A stretch of 7,843 nucleotides of DNA from Clostridia bacterium (GTDB lineage: Bacteria; Bacillota_A; Clostridia; Oscillospirales; CAG-382): positions 1 through 7,843 of the forward strand of contig JAFWWX010000414.1 of the NCBI GenBank assembly GCA_017517985.1, in the 5' to 3' direction. A program made the translations under genes and the position numbers. Shown one piece after another: positions 1 to 5,349 of the stretch. Each line of letters starts with the position of its first letter. Position 1 is the stretch's first letter. The notes under the pieces were generated by a model. That model was given only the letters and a program-made list of their open reading frames with translations. It was not told the DNA's origin and did no database searches.

Positions 1-3
1 AAC

Positions 4-714
4 ATGAGTGAAAAAACAATACTTATAATCGAAGACGAAAAACCTATTTCGGATATACTTAAATTCAATCTTGAAAAAGAAAATTTCAAAACTGTTCAGG
101 CTTTTGATGGAGAAGATGGTCTTACAGTTGCTAAAACAGATGAATTTGACCTTATTTTACTTGACGTTATGCTTCCTAAAATGGACGGTTTTCAGGTTTT
201 AAGAGAACTAAGAGCAAACAAAATCAATGTACCTATAATTCTTGTAACTGCAAGAGAAGACGAAATTGATAAAGTTCTCGGATTGGAACTTGGTGCCGAC
301 GATTACATAACAAAGCCATACAGTGTTCGCGAACTTGTAGCAAGAGTTAAAGCGAACTTAAGACGAAGTGTATCAGAAGCCTTTATTGAAAAAGAAAATG
401 ATAATTCTTCCCTTCTTACTTTTGACAGGCTTACAATTAACTGTGAAAGATATGAAGTTACAAAAGACGGCAAACTTATAAATCTTACAAAAAGAGAATT
501 CGAACTTCTTGAATTTCTTGCAAGAAAACCTGAAAAAATTGTTTCAAGAGAAGCATTGCTTGAACAGGTATGGGGTTATGAATATCTCGGAGATTTAAGA
601 ACAGTTGATGTTACAGTAAGAAGATTAAGAGAAAAAATTGAAGATGATTCTTCAGAACCGGAATATATTGTAACAAAACGTGGTTTAGGCTATTATTTTA
701 AAGGAATTAAATAA
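4..714 (+). CDS. walR: WalR-like OmpR-family response regulator, complete
   Basis: This 236-aa cytoplasmic DNA-binding regulator receives phosphate from the kinase encoded next to it. The receiver domain spans residues 3-120: acidic pair E10/D11, phosphoacceptor D54 in LLDVMLPKMDG, T82, and K104 in the DDYITKPYS segment. The winged-helix output domain spans about 137-233, with the recognition helix region around 197-213 (DLRTVDVTVRRLREKIE). Length is normal for the OmpR/PhoB family. The EIDKVLGLELGADDY stretch and the ELVARVKANLRR linker are very close to WalR (YycF), which in Firmicutes controls autolysins and other cell wall genes. PhoP or ResD are related alternatives; the kinase architecture also favours WalR. 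Only 3 nt precede the ATG, so its ribosome binding site and promoter are outside the window. It is co-transcribed with the downstream kinase. Confidence 0.93.
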   Translation: MSEKTILIIEDEKPISDILKFNLEKENFKTVQAFDGEDGLTVAKTDEFDLILLDVMLPKMDGFQVLRELRANKINVPIILVTAREDEIDKVLGLELGADDYITKPYSVRELVARVKANLRRSVSEAFIEKENDNSSLLTFDRLTINCERYEVTKDGKLINLTKREFELLEFLARKPEKIVSREALLEQVWGYEYLGDLRTVDVTVRRLREKIEDDSSEPEYIVTKRGLGYYFKGIK

Positions 715-716
715 TT

Positions 717-2516
717 ATGTTAAAAAGTATTCAGCAGAAATTAGTTTTGATTTTTGCGCTCATTATAATTGCTATAATGTCTGTGCTTGGTACCTTTCTT
801 ATCAATAATATCACTATGTTTTATCACACTCAGTTCAAAGATCAGATGAATTCTGTTTTTGATCAGACATTGATAAGTCAGATTGAAGCTGCCAGTAAAA
901 CAGACAATGCCGTCGAAGAAATAAATATTATTCTTGATGCGTTTTCAGGAAATATAGGAACCGACTCCTACAGAAATTATTATATACTTGACGGTAAAAA
1001 CGGAAACGATTTATCTAAAAAAGAATCTATTGAAAAAACTGCCGTTATTGCAGAAGCGATGACCGGAAAGTTAAGTATTCTTACCGAGCCTTCAAGTCCA
1101 AAAATGGAATATGCAATTCCTATTCCCAAACACAACTCCCCTGACTATATTATATATATAGTCGACACAAAAAATGAGATGACCGATGTTATAAGAAACA
1201 TGCTTACCATGGTGCTCCAGGCTCTGCTTTTAGGAGTGCTTATAGCAACACTGCTTGGCATTTTCTTATCCAGAACTATATCCAAGCCGATCAACACTCT
1301 TACACAGCATGCAGAAAAGCTTGCCGAAGGGGAATTCGAAACAGTTGTTACCGTTAAAGAAAATGATGAAATAGGTATCCTTTCAAACACATTCAAATAC
1401 ATGTCAGAGGCTCTTAAATCAAGCGTTAACGACCTCGCAATAGAAAAAAACAAACTCGAAACAGTTATGCAGTATATGTCTGATGGTATTATAGCTTTTG
1501 ACTCAGAGGGAAACGCAATAGTTATAAACCCTGCTGCAAAATCACTTCTTGATATAAAAGACGAAAAAGATATACGCTTTGATGAATATTTCACCAAATT
1601 CTTTGATGACCTTTATATAGGTGATTTCATTTATCTTGATAAAAACAAAACAGAGCAAAGAACTATTAAACATAACGGCTTATCTTTAGAGCTTACTATA
1701 AGTTCGTTTAAGCTGGATAATGAATTAAGCCGTGGTGTTATGGTAGTTGTTCAGGATATTACAAAGAAAGAAAGTATCGAAAATTCACGACGCGAATTTG
1801 TTGCCAATGTTTCTCACGAGCTTAAAACTCCAATCACAACAATCAAAACATATATTGAAACTATTATGGAAAACGAGCTTGACAAGGAAACTGAAAACGG
1901 ATTTTTAGAGGTTGTCAACAAAGAGTCGGACAGAATGACAAGACTTATCGCAGACCTTCTTACTCTTTCAAAACTTGATAATAAAATCATTCTTGCAAAC
2001 AGAGAATATTTTAATGTTTCAGAGCTTATTGTAAATATCATAAACAATATGAAAATGGAAGCTGAAAAATATAACCACAAGCTTAACTACAATGAAATGA
2101 ATGAGCTTCCGCTTATATTTATGGATCGTGACAGATTAGAGCAGATTTTAATAAACATTATTTCAAACTCTATCAAATATACCCCTGAGAACGGGCAGAT
2201 TGATGTGTTTACACGTGCTATATACGGAAACATTTATATTAAGATTAAAGATAATGGTATAGGTATTCCTAAAAAGGATTTAGAAAGAATTTTCGAAAGA
2301 TTCTATCGTGTTGACAAAGCGCGTTCGAGAGAACAAGGCGGAACAGGGTTAGGACTTGCAATATCCAAAGAAATGATTAATGCATTTGGTGGAGATATTT
2401 ATATAGAAAGTGAGCCTAATGTAGGAACTGAAGTGTGTATTGTTATTCCGGTTGACGGCAAACGAGTTGACAATGAAATTGATGATATGGAAACCTTTAA
2501 AGACATGAATAACTAA
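717..2516 (+). CDS. walK: WalK-like membrane sensor histidine kinase
   Basis: This 599-aa sensor kinase is the presumed partner of the upstream regulator; its ATG lies 2 nt after that gene's stop, with AAGGA at 701-705 as ribosome binding site. Visible order: membrane segment about 9-29, extracytoplasmic sensing region about 31-160, second membrane segment about 162-184, HAMP about 185-238, PAS about 245-350, HisKA with phosphoacceptor H367 in FVANVSHELKTP, then the HATPase domain. In the latter, the N box is near 480-488 (INIISNSIKYTP), G1 is DNGIGIP 512-518, the F box is FERFYR 526-531, and G2 is GGTGLGL 541-547. All catalytic motifs are intact. The HAMP-PAS-kinase order and the HisKA sequence match WalK (YycG), which in Bacillus responds to cell wall state and is essential. 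PhoR has a similar layout and is the main alternative. No walH or walI follows. Confidence 0.9.
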   Translation: MLKSIQQKLVLIFALIIIAIMSVLGTFLINNITMFYHTQFKDQMNSVFDQTLISQIEAASKTDNAVEEINIILDAFSGNIGTDSYRNYYILDGKNGNDLSKKESIEKTAVIAEAMTGKLSILTEPSSPKMEYAIPIPKHNSPDYIIYIVDTKNEMTDVIRNMLTMVLQALLLGVLIATLLGIFLSRTISKPINTLTQHAEKLAEGEFETVVTVKENDEIGILSNTFKYMSEALKSSVNDLAIEKNKLETVMQYMSDGIIAFDSEGNAIVINPAAKSLLDIKDEKDIRFDEYFTKFFDDLYIGDFIYLDKNKTEQRTIKHNGLSLELTISSFKLDNELSRGVMVVVQDITKKESIENSRREFVANVSHELKTPITTIKTYIETIMENELDKETENGFLEVVNKESDRMTRLIADLLTLSKLDNKIILANREYFNVSELIVNIINNMKMEAEKYNHKLNYNEMNELPLIFMDRDRLEQILINIISNSIKYTPENGQIDVFTRAIYGNIYIKIKDNGIGIPKKDLERIFERFYRVDKARSREQGGTGLGLAISKEMINAFGGDIYIESEPNVGTEVCIVIPVDGKRVDNEIDDMETFKDMNN

Positions 2517-2551
2517 AAAATACACTCATAAAGAGTGTATTTTTTAGTTAT
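2509..2551 (+). terminator. Intrinsic terminator of walRK, overlapping the walK stop
   Basis: A perfect 19-bp inverted repeat pairs 2509-2527 with 2533-2551 around a 5-nt loop (ATAAA). The core is ATACACTC/GAGTGTAT flanked by A6 and T6 runs, so it can work as a terminator in both directions. The left arm contains the last two bases of the final Asn codon region and the TAA stop (2514-2516) of the kinase gene. This explains why the operon ends here. Confidence 0.9.
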
Positions 2552-2701
2552 AGTGATTAGTGATTAATGATTAGTGATTAATTAAGGTATAAATCCGTGA
2601 ACGGATTTATGATTTTAATAATCGGCAACGCCGATACCACAATTTTGCACTCTGCATTCTGAATTCTGCATTTGCGGAGCACAGCACTCTGCACTTTACA
2701 T
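2551..2701. repeat. Composite intergenic repeat: heptamer arrays flanking hairpins
   Basis: Four tandem 7-mers (TAGTGAT, TAGTGAT, TAATGAT, TAGTGAT) fill 2551-2578. A palindrome follows at 2589-2610 (ATAAATCCGT / ACGGATTTAT, 10 bp), then a second at 2621-2635 (ATCGGC-AAC-GCCGAT). Next comes a second 7-mer family at 2644-2671 (TTTGCAC, TCTGCAT, TCTGAAT, TCTGCAT). A hairpin at 2673-2693 (TGCGGAG / CTCTGCA, one G-U pair) overlaps another TCTGCAC copy at 2688-2694. No reading frame of note is present. The structure suggests a dispersed, MITE-like or REP-like element of clostridial type; its copy number cannot be judged from this window. Confidence 0.7.
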
Positions 2702-2747
2702 TTGAAAAGTTTCATTTGTTTGGAATGTATCTTTTTTTCCTTTCCAG

Positions 2748-2777
2748 GTATAATTTAGTGTATTTAACGCATAAACT
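2748..2777 (+). promoter_or_regulatory. Promoter region of the DUF2508-bofA unit
   Basis: A perfect TATAAT lies at 2749-2754, but no good TTGACA-like box sits 16-18 nt upstream (2726-2731 reads TGTATC). Overlapping it, GTATAATT (2748-2755), a 14-nt gap and CATAAACT (2770-2777) resemble a sporulation sigma-E promoter, whose known boxes are roughly GTMATATT and CATACANT. Either reading puts the start point 20-50 nt before the gene at 2800. The sigma-E reading would fit a sporulation gene but is tentative, since the AT-rich -10 box accounts for part of the match. Confidence 0.45.
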
Positions 2778-2799
2778 ATACATGAAAGGATGATGACCT

Positions 2800-3081
2800 A
2801 TGAAAAGCTTTTATGAAATAGTTTTAAAAAAAATTATGAAAAAACCAATTTCAGAAGAAGAAATTATTATAGAAAGTATAAATAATGCGTTAATAGAATT
2901 AAACTATGCAAAAAATAATTTTGATATGGTTGTAGGTGCAGATAATGTTGAGTTAGCAATTTTAGAGCTTAATACTGCAGAAAAAAGATTTGAAAATCTA
3001 ATAAAAGAGGCAAAACACAAAGGATTAAACCGACTAAGCGGAACAGACAGAATCTTCGGAGATCTTCCGACGCTTGAATAG
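2800..3081 (+). CDS. yaaL: DUF2508 family protein (YaaL-like)
   Basis: A 93-aa soluble, charged, mostly helical protein with no membrane segment or signal peptide. Residues about 20-75 hold the family core, in particular the AEKRFENLIKEAK segment, which resembles the 'AE..Y..L..EAK' stretch of Bacillus subtilis YaaL (DUF2508). The family function is unknown. The start is supported by AAAGGATG at 2785-2792, about 8 nt before the ATG. In B. subtilis yaaL lies between recR and bofA; here the pair yaaL-bofA is kept but recR is absent and a terminator plus repeat separate it from walK. It overlaps the next gene by 8 nt, suggesting coupled translation. The assignment rests partly on that neighbour. 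Confidence 0.78.
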   Translation: MKSFYEIVLKKIMKKPISEEEIIIESINNALIELNYAKNNFDMVVGADNVELAILELNTAEKRFENLIKEAKHKGLNRLSGTDRIFGDLPTLE

Positions 3082-3343
3082 TGTTAATTTCTCTAATATA
3101 ACTCAACTTATTGCTGTTATCACACTTACTGTTTTTATTCTTGTTATTTTTATAAAACCAATTCTCTATACTTCAAGATTTATTATAAGAAGTGCTTTAT
3201 TCTCTTTTTTAATGTTTATTTTTAACATTATAACAGGACCTTTCGGATTTACTGTAGGTATAAATCTTATTACTTCTTCTCTGTGTGGATTTTTAGGGTT
3301 TTACGGAGTTGTTATTACTTATATCGCGAGGATATTATATTGA
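3074..3343 (+). CDS. bofA: BofA-like pro-sigma-K processing regulator, TTG start
   Basis: An 89-aa integral membrane protein. Hydrophobic segments lie at about 10-30 and 41-57. The C-terminal third has the family signature: GPFGFTVGINLITSSLCGFLGFYGV (residues 55-79, shown with its key GINLIT and GFLGFYGV blocks). Length matches B. subtilis BofA (87 aa). In Bacillus, BofA sits in the outer forespore membrane and, with SpoIVFA, holds the SpoIVFB protease inactive until pro-sigma-K should be cut. No ATG or GTG occurs in frame near the expected N-terminus, so TTG at 3074 is the likely start; GGAGA at 3058-3062 lies 11 nt upstream. It overlaps the end of the DUF2508 gene. It indicates a spore-forming organism. 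Confidence 0.82.
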   Translation: MNSVNFSNITQLIAVITLTVFILVIFIKPILYTSRFIIRSALFSFLMFIFNIITGPFGFTVGINLITSSLCGFLGFYGVVITYIARILY

Positions 3344-3357
3344 TTTTTTTATAAATG

Positions 3358-3388
3358 AAATCCTATGACTGAAAAGTCATAGGATTTT
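3358..3388. terminator. Terminator between convergent bofA and vanY-like genes
   Basis: A perfect 13-bp stem pairs 3358-3370 (AAATCCTATGACT) with 3375-3387 around a GAAA tetraloop. It lies 14 nt after the bofA stop and 9 nt beyond the stop of the gene on the opposite strand. The + strand exit has TTTT at 3385-3388, then AC and TTTTT; the - strand exit is less T-rich. It probably serves both genes, best for bofA. Confidence 0.85.
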
Positions 3389-3396
3389 ACTTTTTA

Positions 3397-4596
3397 CTAT
3401 ATAAACTCATTTTTAGTTATGTATTTTGCATAAAACTCTTCATAAGTTATTCCTTCATCATGGATTATCTTTGCGACTTCAGTACCGACATATCTGTAAT
3501 GCCATGGTTCATAAGAATACCCGGTAATCCATTCTTTACCTTTCGGATACCTTAAAATATATCCATATTCATGTGCGTGGTTCTGGAGCCACTTGAATTC
3601 GTTGGAATATTCAAACGAAACCTTTGTAGAACTTATATCTACTGCAAGACCTGTCTGATGTTCTGAAAAGCCCGGTCTTGCAGAATAATTATCTGCGTTT
3701 ATCTTTCCTGTTGTTCTTACTCTGTTATTATACAGATTTCTCTGGTAGTCTTCAGTCCTGTATGCCGAAACAACTCTCATTGAAAGCCCTTCTTTTCTTG
3801 CAGCATCCGCCATTTCAACATACTTTTCATAAGCGGAACCTGCAAGTAAATATTGCTTTCCATCATTTGCAGTATATGCCTTATTCATATTAACAAGGTT
3901 ATACTGTGTAAAACTCACAGGGAGCTGGTTATATTTATTAACCAACACCAAAAGAAGATACGGATCTTTGATGGTAGCCACATCTTCATAAAAAGGTTTA
4001 TCCAGACCAATATTTACTCTGAAAATAACATCTTCAAGACTGCGATCGGGATTTTCGCCATGATATTTTATGTATTGTTGAAATTTTTCAGGATGAAAAT
4101 CACTGCTTTTACAAACATCAAGTATGTCTTTCACAACTTGATGATAGTTCATATTAAAAAATACTTTTTGAATATTTATATGTTGATTATCATATAAAAT
4201 TCCATCTGTACATAAAGCTGATGCCAGCATATCTACAGGTATATATGTTATCTTATTTAGTGTAAAAGATCGATTGAAAGCTTCTTTTTCAATTCCGTTT
4301 ACACTAACCACACTGCTTCCGACAATATGCCGTATCATATCTCCATCACGCGACAAAGCCAGAATCTGACAATCGCGCTCTCTGAAAAACACATATGCTC
4401 CCAATTTTTCAAAAACCATTCTTAAGGGAACATAATGTGTATCGTTATATATAACAGAATTATAATCAGTTATATCTCCGTTTATTTCAATGACAAATCC
4501 TTGTTGAACATCAAAATCCTGAGAGAATGCTCCTGTGTTTAATAAAGTTGTTAAAAATATAATACATACTACAATTATTACCAGATGTTTTTTCAT
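3397..4596 (-). CDS. Secreted VanY-type D-Ala-D-Ala carboxypeptidase (M15B) with stalk domain
   Basis: A 399-aa exported peptidase that should remove the terminal D-Ala from peptidoglycan stem peptides. Residues 1-25 form a signal peptide (MKKH, hydrophobic core, AFS before Q26). Residues about 33-145 look like a copper-amine-oxidase N-terminal-like 'stalk' domain (PF07833 type: GFVIEING...THYVPLRMVFEKLGA), a wall-associated module and not an enzyme. The M15B domain covers about 240-390: R280 in SAYR, zinc ligands H313 and D320 in SEHQTGLAVD, and E363 with zinc ligand H366 in EPWHYRYVG; all are present. The reading frame stays open for 71 more codons upstream, to 4809, but the signal peptide and GGAG at 4604-4607, 7 nt away, fix the start at 4596. 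A linked vancomycin-resistance cluster is not seen, so a housekeeping or spore/wall role is more likely than resistance. Confidence 0.9.
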   Translation of the reverse strand: MKKHLVIIVVCIIFLTTLLNTGAFSQDFDVQQGFVIEINGDITDYNSVIYNDTHYVPLRMVFEKLGAYVFFRERDCQILALSRDGDMIRHIVGSSVVSVNGIEKEAFNRSFTLNKITYIPVDMLASALCTDGILYDNQHINIQKVFFNMNYHQVVKDILDVCKSSDFHPEKFQQYIKYHGENPDRSLEDVIFRVNIGLDKPFYEDVATIKDPYLLLVLVNKYNQLPVSFTQYNLVNMNKAYTANDGKQYLLAGSAYEKYVEMADAARKEGLSMRVVSAYRTEDYQRNLYNNRVRTTGKINADNYSARPGFSEHQTGLAVDISSTKVSFEYSNEFKWLQNHAHEYGYILRYPKGKEWITGYSYEPWHYRYVGTEVAKIIHDEGITYEEFYAKYITKNEFI

Positions 4597-4744
4597 AAAA
4601 ACGCTCCATGTTTCATTTTTATAAATTTTTCTTAGCTGTGTTGATTGAGGAGATGAAAAGTTTGTAAATAATTCCGCATTCATTGCAAATTCCATAGATA
4701 AGTCTCTTACTTTATTATTCTTCACAAGTATCATCTCATGATAA

Positions 4745-4772
4745 ATTATATCACAAATTAAAAATAATTCAA
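4745..4772 (-). promoter_or_regulatory. Sigma-A promoter of the vanY-like gene
   Basis: On the - strand, TTGAAT (4772-4767), a 16-nt spacer and TATAAT (4750-4745) form a strong promoter, with an extended -10 (TGATATAAT). Transcription should start near 4738, leaving a leader of about 140 nt before the ATG at 4596. The -35 box sits directly beside the first unit of the hairpin array. Confidence 0.72.
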
Positions 4773-4774
4773 CA

Positions 4775-4944
4775 ATGAAATCGTTCACTTTGTTCACGAT
4801 GAAATCCAAAGAAGTTTGGATGAAATCTTCGGCTTGCAGCCTCAGATGAAATTAAATCCGTCTTTAATCCACCGAAGACGATTTCATCTGCGAAGCAGAT
4901 TTCATCAATCGAAGATTGATTTATTCAGTCGTTAGACGGATTTA
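4775..4944. repeat. Array of six small hairpins joined by GAA/TTC linkers
   Basis: Each unit begins with AT and ends with AT. Units: 4780-4800 (ATCGT..ACGAT, two mismatches inside), 4804-4821 (ATCCAAA-GAAG-TTTGGAT, perfect), 4825-4847 (ATCT and GGCT arms, 2x2 internal loop), 4856-4882 (CGTCTT / AAGACG, one bulge), 4886-4900 (ATCTGC-GAA-GCAGAT, perfect), 4904-4920 (ATCAATC-GAA-GATTGAT, perfect). Linkers are GAA at 4777-4779, 4801-4803, 4822-4824 and 4848-4850, then TTC at 4883-4885 and 4901-4903, so the orientation flips at the central unit. TAAATCCGTCT (4853-4863) also pairs with AGACGGATTTA (4934-4944). Together with the promoter and the terminator, this fills the 480-bp gap between the flanking genes; no gene is supported there. 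Confidence 0.8.
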
Positions 4945-4947
4945 GTT

Positions 4948-4988
4948 GAAAAAAGCATCAATCTTGTATCAAAATTGATGCTTTTTTC
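4948..4988. terminator. Bidirectional terminator ending the right-hand operon
   Basis: A perfect 15-bp stem pairs 4948-4962 (GAAAAAAGCATCAAT) with 4974-4988 around an 11-nt loop. A6 and T6 runs are built into the arms, so either strand has a U-tract. On the - strand it lies about 90 nt after the binding-protein remnant and should end transcription of the operon that enters from the right edge. Confidence 0.88.
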
Positions 4989-5078
4989 TGGTGCGAGTGT
5001 TCATAATAGATGCAGATTCATTTTCACATACCCTTTCCATTTCAGGATGCTCACATTATCGTTAAAGTTCAATTATCA

Positions 5079-5342
5079 CTATACTCTCTTAACACCAAGT
5101 CCGCTTTGAATTGCTATTAACTGACCGAATTTTCCCTGCATCATTTCTGTAAAGGCATCATCTTTTGGATTGTTTTCGCCATCACGAATTACTGCGTAAT
5201 AGTTTGTTTTATATGGATAGGTTCCATTAGAAATTGTTTCTTCGGTTGGTGCTATTCCGTCTTTGCTCAAGAATTTCAAATCAAGAGGACCGAGAACAGA
5301 GAAATTAACCAGGTAATAATAGAACAGTATATACCATAGCAT
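5079..5342 (-). pseudogene. 5'-truncated remnant of a PstS-like substrate-binding protein
   Basis: The 87-aa open frame matches only the C-terminal end of PstS-like phosphate-binding proteins as I know the family: a KFLSKDGIAPTEETISNG segment, then TYPYKTNYYAVIRDGE, then a last helix ending FGQLIAIQSGLGV. Intact relatives have roughly 280-400 residues and a signal peptide, so most of the first lobe and the phosphate-binding residues are missing. The ATG at 5342 has no ribosome binding site and lies only 7 nt after the stop of the upstream gene. The first 12 residues (MLWYILFYYYLV) keep a trace of the usual GYS..YYY segment. It could be a short expressed product by translational readthrough, but a decayed gene is more likely. 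Mixed or related binding-protein families remain possible. Confidence 0.7.
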
Positions 5343-5349
5343 AACACTA

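Noticed and set aside
1145..1597. 150-aa open frame on the - strand inside the walK-like gene
   Set aside because: Antisense to a clearly conserved kinase coding region, serine/isoleucine-rich shadow composition, no ribosome binding site or recognisable domain.
1814..2080. 88-aa open frame on the - strand inside the kinase domain
   Set aside because: Shadow of the HisKA/HATPase region; no independent support.
3678..4197. Two overlapping + strand open frames (71 and 114 aa) opposite the vanY-like gene
   Set aside because: They lie opposite the M15B and linker regions with intact catalytic motifs; composition is shadow-like and there is no ribosome binding site.
3397..4596. Vancomycin-resistance vanY within a van cluster
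   Set aside because: No vanR/S, vanH, vanA or vanX homologue is in the window; the neighbouring two-component pair is WalRK-like and ends in its own terminator on the other strand.
4597..4738. Riboswitch in the vanY-like leader
   Set aside because: The leader is about 140 nt but shows no recognisable riboswitch motif and no terminator hairpin before the start codon.
4775..4944. CRISPR array
   Set aside because: Units are different palindromes with 3-nt linkers; there is no constant 23-37 nt repeat with unique spacers and no cas gene.
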